This document shows positions 1 to 6,699 of a DNA stretch of 8,963 bases, piece by piece. Origin of the DNA: an uncultured Prevotella sp. GTDB taxonomy: Bacteria > Bacteroidota > Bacteroidia > Bacteroidales > Bacteroidaceae. The position numbers and the translations under genes are program-made. The notes beneath the pieces are model-generated. The model saw only the letters and a program-made list of their open reading frames with translations, was not told the DNA's origin and searched no databases. The stretch spans positions 1 to 8,963 of the forward strand of contig CAMQBR010000066.1 in NCBI GenBank assembly GCA_946999045.1. Reading direction: 5' to 3'. Positions within the stretch are counted from its first letter, which is position 1, and every line of letters starts with the position of its first letter.

Positions 1-111
1 ACACCTCAACATATAAAATTTTCTCACAAGAAAAAATACTGCGGAATTAAGGTATAAAACTTTTAAACAAATATTTTTACTAAAAACAGATAAAGGTATA
101 AATATTTACTG

Positions 112-199
112 CGGAAAAGGGGGGATTCGAACCCCCGAAACAGTTTCACCGTTTACACGCTTTCCAGGCGTGCCTCTTCAACCACTCGAGCACTTTTCC
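112..199 (-). tRNA. tRNA-Ser, anticodon GGA
   Basis: Read on the minus strand, an 88-nt class II tRNA folds completely. The 7-bp acceptor stem is GGAAAAG with CTTTTCC, and the discriminator is G. The D arm begins with CTC and closes with GAG. The anticodon stem is CACGC/GCGTG around loop CTGGAAA, giving anticodon GGA, which decodes UCU and UCC serine codons. The long variable arm pairs AAACGG with CTGTTT, as expected of serine tRNAs, and the T arm is GGGGGTTCGAATCCCCC. CCA is not encoded, because the bases after the discriminator are CAG. Its length and the variable arm exclude the short class I tRNAs. Confidence 0.97.
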
Positions 200-659
200 T
201 TTCACTATAAACAGGTATTTTGTACACAGCTTTAGTTACTAAACTTGAAATATATGTTCAACAAAGTTACAAAAAAATATTGACATTATATAACAAATTA
301 CCAAAAACATTACATTCCTATTAAAAATTTCATAAATTCGCAATAAAAGTTGCATAAAAAGAACTTTTTTAGATACGTTATATCATAAATTCTTTTAGTG
401 TCTATATTCCTAAAAACATTTTTTGGAATTAAGCTACTAAGTTGATAATTTTAGTTTCATTTTTATGTTAAATTATCCACTAATATTCTTATTTTATTGG
501 TTATATGATACGTCTGGACACAATTATTCCTTGAGGTTGATGTAACTATTTAGCAATATTCTTCATGACTGTCTCAGTACTAACTTGACTATCGCCCAGA
601 ATACAGTTATCCGAAACACGAAAAGTCTTTGATTGTCAATAAGATATATACTTATTTAC
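200..659. other. AT-rich intergenic stretch, no intact gene
   Basis: This stretch is very AT-rich with frequent stops in all frames. Apart from the tRNA promoter candidate I see no intact gene and no RNA gene. One short open stretch on the minus strand (549-635, about 29 codons, reading ...RVSDNCILGDSQVSTETV...) has protein-like composition and ends in TAG. It has no proper start and I do not recognise the family. It may be a decayed gene fragment, in keeping with the decayed ORF just to its right. Confidence 0.5.
262..269 (-). promoter_or_regulatory. Candidate -7 box for tRNA-Ser
   Basis: The minus strand reads TAACTTTG, an exact match to the Bacteroidetes primary sigma -7 consensus TAnnTTTG. 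It would start transcription near 255, leaving a leader of roughly 55 nt before the tRNA 5' end at 199. A TTTG on the same strand lies 24 bp upstream (294-297), somewhat farther than the usual spacing of about 20 bp, so the -33 element is doubtful. Confidence 0.45.
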
Positions 660-690
660 TTGCATATATCAAATATTTTTCGTATCTTTG
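660..690 (+). promoter_or_regulatory. Bacteroidetes-type promoter (TTG-N20-TATCTTTG)
   Basis: TTG at 660-662 is followed after 20 bp by TATCTTTG at 683-690, a full match to the -33/-7 layout of the Bacteroidetes primary sigma factor. The expected start point falls about 6-7 bp after the -7 box, at or within a base or two of the ATG at 696. The transcript would therefore be leaderless, or translation would begin at a later ATG. It is the best-formed promoter in the window. Confidence 0.6.
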
Positions 691-695
691 TGCTT

Positions 696-908
696 ATGAA
701 TGAGCAAGTTACGGACATATCGCAAGCGTTAAAAAAACTGACTTCTGAGATGGCATCAATGCGGGAGGTCATGGATGCGATGCATACGGAGAATGTCAAC
801 TTGACAAGAGAACCATCCATAGCTCCTTCAATAAATCCCAAGACATGCTCAACTCTGCATCTCGTTTTAGACTTTGTACGATTGTTCTGTTTTTGTTTTT
901 TTTGTTAG
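696..908 (+). pseudogene. Short coiled-coil ORF, probable 5' remnant of an IS66-type transposase
   Basis: The frame opens with MNEQVTDISQALKKLTSEM and continues to about residue 39 as a heptad-like, charged coiled coil. This resembles the N-terminal leucine-zipper-like region of IS66-family TnpC transposases. After that the character changes abruptly: a Pro/Ser/Thr stretch, then a Phe/Cys-rich tail read through a T-rich tract, ending at TAG in 906-908. The 70-residue length is far below the roughly 450-550 of an IS66 transposase, and no catalytic DDE domain or HTH follows in any frame, so I read it as truncated. I chose ATG 696 over the upstream in-frame ATG 633 because the upstream part overlaps the promoter and has no coding character. 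An alternative is a genuine small coiled-coil protein. The family assignment is from composition and pattern memory only. Confidence 0.4.
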
Positions 909-1073
909 AGTATGATTTCGATAATCTTTCTCGTAAATATTGATAATCATAATTTATAGAACATCCCTTATAAGTTTAGCTCGCCAAACCAACTCAACAA
1001 TTCCATTTTTAGGATTTTTCATCTATAAAATTAAAATGTTAAAACTCAGAATATCCTTTACAAAAAAAAACTT

Positions 1074-2327
1074 TTAAAGCTTCAAAGGGTAAGATAATAC
1101 CACTTCGGTTAAATCGGCTTTGGTAATATGCGCCTTTACATTAAAACCTACTTTGAATCCCTGCAAACAAGGAAAGGTATAATTGAGTCCTATTCGTTCA
1201 TAGTATTTAGCTTCATTAGCCAAAGCGTTATGCCCCATATACCGATGTAAATAATAGCCTAACGATATATTGAGTGATAAATTATGATAAAACACTTCGT
1301 GCTTTGCAGCAATACCCAATGACCACGGACTATGTTTTAAATGATATCCTTGCAGAACATCTAATTGCGCAATGTGCTCGGCATACGTGCCATAAAACAA
1401 ATCAACACCCATACCTGAGGCCCAACGACGAGCATAACGGTACATCACATCGGCTTGTAAGGAGTAAGCGGTATATATATGAAAATTTTCTTTTCGGTAA
1501 TTAAGTGAAGTAGATGGAGTATAGAATTGAGTAAGTTGCCAATCTTCCAACATAGTTTTAGCTCCTATTCCTACTGCGAAGTTAAGATAGCAATAACATT
1601 GAAATGGTTGATAAAAACAAGGATGAGCCGTATTAACCAACAACTTGTATGAATGTTCGTACACCAAGCCTACAGATGGTCCTACAACATTAGAGCCTTT
1701 GTTAGGACGATACAAGGCTCCATTACTGTGGTGAACTAACTCTAAACCTGCACGTATGCCCCATTGGTGGGTAAGATGATAGGTCGCATATAAGCCAGCA
1801 CCAAAATAAATAAGAATGTGCGAACCTATGAGTTCGTTATCAATATCATTTTGCTTATTGTACTTTAATGAACTATATCCCAACCCAAAGCTAAACGAAT
1901 AAGCTGTTTCAAAATGTTTGTGTCGAAAAAAAGGACGATAAAATTGACCATACAAGGAAAAAGTATTGCCTAAATGAGAATCGTAATTTACCTCTTTTGC
2001 CATTCCCCATGCAGCATCTGGATTACGATGTAATCGTATTTTATCGTTAAATGTGTATCTTAGCCCAAAGGTTAAAGATGGATATCCAAAATCAGAAGCA
2101 AAAGCATCACTATCTTGTGGCAATGCTACCCGTCCTATTTCCGCAGCAACTGATAGATTTGGAGTCTTCTTTATCCACCGCTTACAATACTTATCTATTG
2201 CCAATAGCTTACCAGGCATTACTTGTAAAGAATAGTTATAATGCTGCAAAGTATCTATCTCGCTGGCATTGGTAGCCAAACAGATAAAGATAATGAAGAA
2301 GAGAATAAGAAGTTTTGCTTTGAACAT
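1074..2327 (-). CDS. PagL-like acyloxyacyl hydrolase (lipid A deacylase), outer membrane
   Basis: A 417-residue protein with an N-terminal signal peptide (hydrophobic residues 5-18, probable cleavage after A21) and a body of alternating aromatic beta strands, as in an outer-membrane barrel. Residues about 55-225 resemble the PagL/acyloxyacyl hydrolase family, which removes ester-linked acyl chains from lipid A at the outer membrane. The signature LVHHSNGA gives H199-x-S201-N202, matching PagL H126, S128 and N129; N209 aligns with PagL N136. The position of PagL E140 is N213, so the classical acidic triad member is apparently replaced. The C-terminal half (about 245-417) is a further barrel-like segment ending in a KAHITKADLTE-type motif, making the protein more than twice the size of PagL. 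The start at 2327 has a weak AAGG upstream. It lies 135 bp downstream of tatD. A T9 run follows the stop but forms no convincing terminator hairpin. Family assignment is fairly secure; activity is inferred. Confidence 0.78.
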   Translation of the reverse strand: MFKAKLLILFFIIFICLATNASEIDTLQHYNYSLQVMPGKLLAIDKYCKRWIKKTPNLSVAAEIGRVALPQDSDAFASDFGYPSLTFGLRYTFNDKIRLHRNPDAAWGMAKEVNYDSHLGNTFSLYGQFYRPFFRHKHFETAYSFSFGLGYSSLKYNKQNDIDNELIGSHILIYFGAGLYATYHLTHQWGIRAGLELVHHSNGALYRPNKGSNVVGPSVGLVYEHSYKLLVNTAHPCFYQPFQCYCYLNFAVGIGAKTMLEDWQLTQFYTPSTSLNYRKENFHIYTAYSLQADVMYRYARRWASGMGVDLFYGTYAEHIAQLDVLQGYHLKHSPWSLGIAAKHEVFYHNLSLNISLGYYLHRYMGHNALANEAKYYERIGLNYTFPCLQGFKVGFNVKAHITKADLTEVVLSYPLKL

Positions 2328-2462
2328 TGTACCTTTTTACGTTTAACTTTGAATATTGAACTTTATGATTGTTAGCTTTTTCGTAAGAACGTACAACTCT
2401 GTTAATTATCTACTTCAAGAACACAAAAACTTACAAAAGCCAAAAGATCTTAATACGTAAAC

Positions 2463-3257
2463 CTATCTCTTACTAAATACTCTCCTTACATTATCATTGG
2501 TTATCTTTTCTACTTCATCTTCAGATACTTGATAGCAAGTAGCTAACTGCTTTAGTACCAAAGCTACAAAAGAACTTTCATTACGTTTTCCTCTGTTAGG
2601 AACAGGAGCCATGTAGGGACTATCGGTTTCTAATACAATACGATTAAGGGGGACAGTTATTGGCAATACTTCGCTTAGATGACTACTTTTAAATGTAAGC
2701 ACGCCACCAATACCTAATACAAATTGTGGGAAAGAGAGAAATTGTTCTGCTTCTTTTGCATTGCCTGTAAAACAATGAAATACACCACCTGGTAATTTTT
2801 TTTCATACTTGCGCATAATCTTTAACATTTCGTTTTGAGCTTTACGGCAGTGTATCATCAATGGCAAATCAAACTCAATAGACCATTTTACTTGTTCTTC
2901 GAAGGCTAATAGTTGCTCTTTTTCGTATTCTCGACTCCAATAAAAGTCTAACCCAATCTCACCAATGGCTATAAAACGGGGCTCTTCTCCCCTATCTTCT
3001 ATATTATGCTGCAATCGTTGTTTCATTTGTGCCAACAACTCTTTCCAATCAGATCGCACCTCTTCTGGATGCAAACCAATCATGGGTCGCAACATATCGG
3101 GATAGGTCTTGCAAACCTTTACTACATCATCTAAATGCTGTAAATCAATAGCTGGTACAAATATTTTTTCTATTCTGGCCACTTTTGCTCTCGCAATGAC
3201 GGCTGTCAAGTCGTCTCTAAATTCTTCACCATCTAAATGAGCATGGGTATCAATCAT
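2463..3257 (-). CDS. tatD: TatD-family metal-dependent hydrolase (DNase)
   Basis: A 264-residue protein of normal TatD length, a cytoplasmic TIM-barrel metallohydrolase of the amidohydrolase superfamily. Members act as Mg-dependent 3'-5' exonucleases on DNA/RNA and have been linked to DNA repair and quality control. All metal-ligand motifs are present: H5 and H7 in IDTHAHLD, E100 in IGEIGLDFY, H136 in MIHCR, H161 in FHCFTG, and D212 in LETDSPY. The protein starts directly with MIDTHAHLD, which fixes the start at 3257. Upstream of it are 257 bp without a gene before the prenyl synthase, with a near-consensus -7 box TATCTTTA (minus strand, 3371-3378) but no clear -33, so independent transcription is possible. 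The symbol covers a family with several paralogues (TatD/YcfH/YjjV), and which subgroup this is cannot be decided here. Confidence 0.92.
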   Translation of the reverse strand: MIDTHAHLDGEEFRDDLTAVIARAKVARIEKIFVPAIDLQHLDDVVKVCKTYPDMLRPMIGLHPEEVRSDWKELLAQMKQRLQHNIEDRGEEPRFIAIGEIGLDFYWSREYEKEQLLAFEEQVKWSIEFDLPLMIHCRKAQNEMLKIMRKYEKKLPGGVFHCFTGNAKEAEQFLSFPQFVLGIGGVLTFKSSHLSEVLPITVPLNRIVLETDSPYMAPVPNRGKRNESSFVALVLKQLATCYQVSEDEVEKITNDNVRRVFSKR

Positions 3258-3514
3258 TTTTTTATGAATTTTGGAGTTATTGAGTTTATGAGTTTTTAAT
3301 TGACAAGTTAACGAGTATAGAGGGGGGAGAATAGTTAAATATTTAAAGAAGTTAAACCATTATTTTTAGCTAAAGATAGGGGTACACAAGTCAAGCACCC
3401 GTCACATACATCTGTAAACAAGAAACAACATTCTACGTTAAGCCTATATCTGCTCTCCCAGCTACAAAAAAAAGAAACTACTCACTCTCCTTCTCTTTCG
3501 GGGGGTTCAGCTTT

Positions 3515-4489
3515 CTATTTCTTCCTTTTCATTATCCAGTGAGCATAATCCATCAACTCTTGCTTCTTTTCTTTTGGTACACTCACCTTTTCAAGAAAAG
3601 TCTTGCTCTCCTCAAACAAGTTCGACATCTTGTTTTGCGCAATGCAGTCAACACCAATAGCATTATAAAGAGCGGTAACTGATTTTATCTTTTCTTTCTT
3701 ATCAAACTGCTTCAACGCTATCCAATGAATAAGTTCAGCACGCTGTTGCTCATTTGCTAAATTCAAAGCTTTGATTAACATGTAAGTTTTTTTGTTACTA
3801 ACAATGTCTCCACCAATTGCTTTACCAAACACTTTGGTATTGCCATATACATCTAAATAATCATCTTGCAACTGGAAAGCCAAGCCTATCTTCTCACCAA
3901 AGCGATACAAGTTATCAGCATCTATAGAAGAAGCGCCTCCTAAGATAGCACCTATTTTCAAAGCACAAGCCAATAACACACTGGTTTTTAAGCGAATCAT
4001 TTCTATGTATTCATCTTCGGTTACATCCATTCTCTGCTCAAAATCCATATCATATTGCTGTCCCTCACCTATCTCAAGAGCCGTTGTCGTAAATACATCC
4101 ATCACCTCTTCTAACTTTGAAGTATCACATTGAGCCATATATTGATAAGCCAATACCAACATAGAGTCGCCACTTAATATTGCCGTATTGGCATCCCAAC
4201 GTTTGTGTACAGTTTCGTGTCCACGACGAATATCGGCATTATCCATTAAGTCATCGTGCAACAACGTATAATTATGGTACGTTTCAATAGCACAAGCTGG
4301 CATCAAAATATCTTCTGGATGTTCTTGATACATATTATAAGCCAACAACATCAAGATAGGACGAATACGTTTTCCGCCCAATGACAGAACATACTCTATA
4401 GGCTCGTACAAGTGTCGCGGCTCTCTATTGTTAGATAAACGTTCTAAGTGGTCGTTGATAATTTTCAACATTTCTTCTGATGTCATCAT
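3515..4489 (-). CDS. Short-chain polyprenyl diphosphate synthase (FPP/GGPP synthase type)
   Basis: A 324-residue all-alpha trans-isoprenyl diphosphate synthase that condenses isopentenyl diphosphate with allylic diphosphates, supplying precursors for undecaprenyl phosphate and menaquinone. Visible motifs are GGKRIRP at 38-44, the first Asp-rich motif DDLMD at 79-83 followed by IRRG, GQQYD at 143-147, and the second Asp-rich motif DDYLD at 209-213. The first motif is the plain DDxxD form without the two-residue insertion of typical bacterial FPP synthases, and Tyr74 sits five residues before it. An aromatic residue there is classically associated with short products (C15-C20). I therefore leave the symbol blank rather than assert ispA. 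Two adjacent ATGs (4489 and 4486) are possible starts with no clear Shine-Dalgarno. The tonB stop is only 23 bp upstream, so co-transcription with tonB is likely. Confidence 0.9.
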   Translation of the reverse strand: MMTSEEMLKIINDHLERLSNNREPRHLYEPIEYVLSLGGKRIRPILMLLAYNMYQEHPEDILMPACAIETYHNYTLLHDDLMDNADIRRGHETVHKRWDANTAILSGDSMLVLAYQYMAQCDTSKLEEVMDVFTTTALEIGEGQQYDMDFEQRMDVTEDEYIEMIRLKTSVLLACALKIGAILGGASSIDADNLYRFGEKIGLAFQLQDDYLDVYGNTKVFGKAIGGDIVSNKKTYMLIKALNLANEQQRAELIHWIALKQFDKKEKIKSVTALYNAIGVDCIAQNKMSNLFEESKTFLEKVSVPKEKKQELMDYAHWIMKRKK

Positions 4490-4512
4490 AGGTACAATTG
4501 TTTTAGAAATTA

Positions 4513-5235
4513 TTACAAATTGAACACAATAGGCACTGCCACCATTGTCTTACAAGGTTTATTATTTTCTATACCTGGTGTCCAACGAGGCATAGAACGA
4601 ATAACCCGTAATGCCTCTCTATCTAAATATGGATTCACCGATTTCTCTAATTTTATTTCTGCTATGCTACCATCTTTGTTTACAATAAACGATACCACCA
4701 CCTTGCCCTGTATCTTCTGACTAAGTGCAACTGGTGGATACCTAAGTTGATGGGAAAGCCATTGCATAAAAGCTGAACCTCCTCCAGGAAATTCGGGCAT
4801 CTGCTGAACAATTCGCACTTTTTCTGGCGACTGTATAGCCAACGGAACAGGAGGAAGCGCATCTGATACCTTGGCATTAAGAGCCTGTGCCTCGCCATTG
4901 CCTATCAATAACGGACTATTACTGTGAGGAGCCAAACGCTCTATCTGATCTTTTAACGGAATATTAGAAGCTGCTTTAATGTTCTCAGTTAACGATTTAC
5001 TTGACTGCTGTGGAGCACCCAGTGCCACCATATCTTTATCATTTACAGCAGGATGCAAGTCTATATCTTGTGTCAATTCATCTAAATCATCATCAGACAT
5101 TTCTGCATCCTGTGGCGCACTATTATATTCAAATGCCACAAACAAAATAGCTAACACCAAAATTAAGCCCAACAGAAAACCCGTTGTGCGCTTATTCTCT
5201 AATGTAGATGTTTGCTTATCGTTATGCTCCTTCAT
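4513..5235 (-). CDS. tonB: TonB-family energy transducer
   Basis: A 240-residue inner-membrane protein. The N-terminus is a short charged cytoplasmic segment, followed by one transmembrane helix (about 19-36) and an acidic then Pro/Ser-rich periplasmic linker (about 40-140). The C-terminal TonB domain (about 146-240) begins MPEFPGGGSAFMQWL, with RYPPVA, GKVVVSFIVNKDGS, LDREALRVI and RWTPG, the usual Bacteroidetes TonB C-terminal pattern. It transmits proton-motive energy from ExbB/ExbD to outer-membrane receptors of the TonB/SusC type. The frame is open to an ATG at 5334. I chose 5235 because it has AAAGGA at a good distance, directly precedes the charged N-terminus, and lies downstream of the -7 box at 5323-5330, whereas 5334 lies upstream of the predicted transcript start. 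No exbB/exbD is nearby. The linker is short and lacks the long Pro-Glu/Pro-Lys repeats of E. coli TonB. Confidence 0.9.
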   Translation of the reverse strand: MKEHNDKQTSTLENKRTTGFLLGLILVLAILFVAFEYNSAPQDAEMSDDDLDELTQDIDLHPAVNDKDMVALGAPQQSSKSLTENIKAASNIPLKDQIERLAPHSNSPLLIGNGEAQALNAKVSDALPPVPLAIQSPEKVRIVQQMPEFPGGGSAFMQWLSHQLRYPPVALSQKIQGKVVVSFIVNKDGSIAEIKLEKSVNPYLDREALRVIRSMPRWTPGIENNKPCKTMVAVPIVFNL

Positions 5236-5322
5236 TTTTATCCTTTCATTGCTATTGCTGTTCTCTTTAGCATAACAACAATAAAAACTCGCTTTTTTCG
5301 TTCTAACTTTATCTATAATATA

Positions 5323-5330
5323 CAAAGGTA
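5323..5330 (-). promoter_or_regulatory. -7 box of tonB promoter
   Basis: The minus strand reads TACCTTTG, an exact TAnnTTTG match. The predicted start is near 5316, giving a leader of about 80 nt before the chosen tonB ATG at 5235. No clear -33 TTG at the usual distance is visible. It lies 22 bp from the oppositely oriented porQ box. Confidence 0.5.
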
Positions 5331-5352
5331 GCAAGTTATTTCAAAATAGTTA

Positions 5353-5360
5353 TATCTTTG
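5353..5360 (+). promoter_or_regulatory. -7 box of porQ promoter
   Basis: TATCTTTG matches TAnnTTTG exactly. Transcription would begin near 5367, leaving about 15 nt of A-rich leader (TTAGAAAAATTAA) before the ATG at 5382. The -33 region would overlap the tonB box, so the two divergent promoters probably compete for polymerase. Confidence 0.55.
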
Positions 5361-5381
5361 TACGTAAATTAGAAAAATTAA

Positions 5382-6326
5382 ATGAAAAAAACGGCAATCG
5401 TTATTTTATCGCTCATCGTTACAAATATTCTTTGTGCACAGGAAAGTAAGAATGTGTACAACTTTATGCGACTTCCTGTGAGTGCGCATGCTGCTGCCGT
5501 AGGTGGCGATAATATTTCGTTGATAGAAGATGATGAAACATTGATATTTCACAATCCTGCCTTATTGGCTTCTGTTAGTGATAAGAACATCAATCTAAAT
5601 TACTTGCACTACATATTGGATGCCAATATGATAAGTGCAGCATTTAATAAAACGATAAACAACCAAGCATCTACTGCTATTTCTGCACAATATATCAACT
5701 ATGGTACAATGAAACAAACTTCTGCCGAAAACATTGTGTTAGGTAAGTTTTCGGCAAAAGACATAGCCATTGCTGGGTATTTTTCTTATATGCTGTCTAA
5801 TTGTTGGATGGGTGGTATCTCTACTAAAATGATTACTTCGTACATCGGAGGATATAATTCTTTAGCAATGGGGGTTGACGTAGGACTTAATTACTACAAT
5901 CCACAATCGGAGTTATCTGTATCATTGGTAGCAAAAAACTTAGGTGGGCAGCTAAAGGCATACAATGAAGAATACGAGTCAATGCCTGCTGATGTACAAG
6001 TAGGTTTTAGCAAACACTTAGTACATACGCCTTTTCGTTTTCATGTAACGGCAGTTGACCTCAACCATTGGAATTACAAATTTATCAATCACCTGGTGAG
6101 TGGCATCGACCTTTCGCTATCTAAACAAATATGGGTAGGTATTGGTTACAACTTTCGTCGTGCCCACGAAATGTCTATTCGTAGCGGTGAAGTAGAAAGC
6201 AGTCATAGTGCTGGCTTTTCATGTGGTGCTGGCATCAACTTACAGCGCATCAAGTTCAACTTAGCTTATGGTAAATATCATCTTTCCAGTTCAGCATTGC
6301 TTATCAATGCCAGCTTTGAGCTGTAG
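5382..6326 (+). CDS. porQ: Type IX secretion system protein PorQ family
   Basis: A 314-residue predicted outer-membrane protein with a signal peptide (hydrophobic 4-17, cleavage near ILCAQ-ES) and beta-strand-rich body ending in the aromatic-terminated strand LLINASFEL. The mature N-terminus, NVYNFMRLPVSAHAAAVGGDNISLIEDDETLIFHNPALL (residues 24-62), is characteristic of PorQ: LPVSA.AAA.GG, then an acidic stretch, then NPALL. PorQ is a FadL-like barrel related to PorV and needed for type IX secretion in Porphyromonas gingivalis, though its exact step is not well defined. Length fits the family. It is transcribed divergently from tonB with a very short A-rich leader and no Shine-Dalgarno, common in this phylum. 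Downstream, only 19 bp separates its stop from a MITE-like insertion. It indicates, but does not prove, that the organism has a T9SS, since no other T9SS gene is in view. Confidence 0.85.
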   Translation: MKKTAIVILSLIVTNILCAQESKNVYNFMRLPVSAHAAAVGGDNISLIEDDETLIFHNPALLASVSDKNINLNYLHYILDANMISAAFNKTINNQASTAISAQYINYGTMKQTSAENIVLGKFSAKDIAIAGYFSYMLSNCWMGGISTKMITSYIGGYNSLAMGVDVGLNYYNPQSELSVSLVAKNLGGQLKAYNEEYESMPADVQVGFSKHLVHTPFRFHVTAVDLNHWNYKFINHLVSGIDLSLSKQIWVGIGYNFRRAHEMSIRSGEVESSHSAGFSCGAGINLQRIKFNLAYGKYHLSSSALLINASFEL

Positions 6327-6345
6327 ATACTCTTTCATTGTTTAA

Positions 6346-6601
6346 GGGCGGTTCTATAAATTAGCTTTAACAGATTGTGAAACTATTTTTGAGGTCAATT
6401 TATTTGTAAGTGAAGGAGTATAGAAAGCTATACGACTGAATGAACAAGCAAATTGAACCAAAAACGGAGCAAGCCGAATGCAATCAAACTTGTTTGAATT
6501 GTTGAGGCGCAGCCTGTTTTATATAAAAAGAACCCACAAGATGACAAAACATAAAAAGACTGACATAAAAAACTTTACGGTGGTAATTTATAGAACCGCC
6601 C
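6346..6601. mobile_element. MITE-like element with perfect 18-bp terminal inverted repeats
   Basis: The left end GGGCGGTTCTATAAATTA (6346-6363) is an exact reverse complement of the right end TAATTTATAGAACCGCCC (6584-6601). The 256 bp between and including them hold no ORF of useful length. The first 52 bases recur at 8912-8963 with three mismatches, so this is a dispersed family. No clear target-site duplication is visible: the left flank ends TTTAA and the right begins ATAAG, although both copies are preceded by TAA. I infer a non-autonomous element mobilised in trans by an IS with the same ends; the IS family cannot be named. It lies between porQ and the terminator at 6611-6649, so it is probably transcribed as the 3' tail of porQ mRNA. 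Confidence 0.8.
6386..6464 (+). other. Long imperfect hairpin inside the MITE-like element
   Basis: The centre is a perfect GTATAG-AAAG-CTATAC hairpin (6418-6433). Outside it, CAATTTATTTGT (6396-6407) pairs with ACAAGCAAATTG (6444-6455) at 10 of 12 positions, and TTTTTG (6386-6391) with CAAAAA (6459-6464). AGT and ACT flank the central stem. The whole could fold as a 79-nt stem-loop in RNA or extrude as a cruciform. A second small hairpin, AGGC-GCA-GCCT followed by GTTTTATA, lies further right in the element and resembles a weak terminator. Confidence 0.6.
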
Positions 6602-6610
6602 ATAAGATTA

Positions 6611-6649
6611 AAAGCAGCATTGTTTCTATTATATAAACAATGCTGCTTT
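6611..6649. terminator. Bidirectional intrinsic terminator between porQ and nanE
   Basis: AAAGCAGCATTGTTT (6611-6625) pairs perfectly with AAACAATGCTGCTTT (6635-6649) across a 9-nt loop: a 15-bp stem. Read on the minus strand it is followed by TTTTAATCTT and lies about 50 bp beyond the nanE stop, a good terminator for the nan genes. On the plus strand the T run is short (CTTTG), but the stem can also end transcription from porQ, which is convergent. Confidence 0.8.
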
Positions 6650-6699
6650 GTAAAGTAAAGTTCGCCTTACTTATATTGGCAAAGCCACAAATAAACTCA

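Noticed and set aside
19..34. Hairpin TTTTCT-CACA-AGAAAA as a terminator for tRNA-Ser
   Set aside because: Only a 6-bp, almost GC-free stem, 78 bp beyond the tRNA and in a very AT-rich context where such symmetry is expected by chance.
549..635. Minus-strand open stretch of about 29 codons (RVSDNCILGDSQVSTETV) as a gene
   Set aside because: No start codon at its head, no recognised family, and too short to call; noted as a possible decayed fragment only.
656..841. Minus-strand 61-residue ORF opposite the IS66-like remnant
   Set aside because: Antisense shadow of the coiled-coil frame, without promoter or family resemblance.
1055..1076. T9 run after the deacylase stop as an intrinsic terminator
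   Set aside because: The preceding CTTTTAAAG symmetry leaves a one-base loop and gives no stable stem, so support is insufficient.
1274..1504. Plus-strand ORF of 76 codons inside the deacylase gene
   Set aside because: Wholly antisense to a well-supported gene with signal peptide and catalytic motif; no promoter.
5236..5334. N-terminal extension of TonB from the ATG at 5334
   Set aside because: It lies over the predicted -7 box and transcript start, and the ATG at 5235 has a good AAAGGA site and the expected charged N-terminus before the membrane helix.
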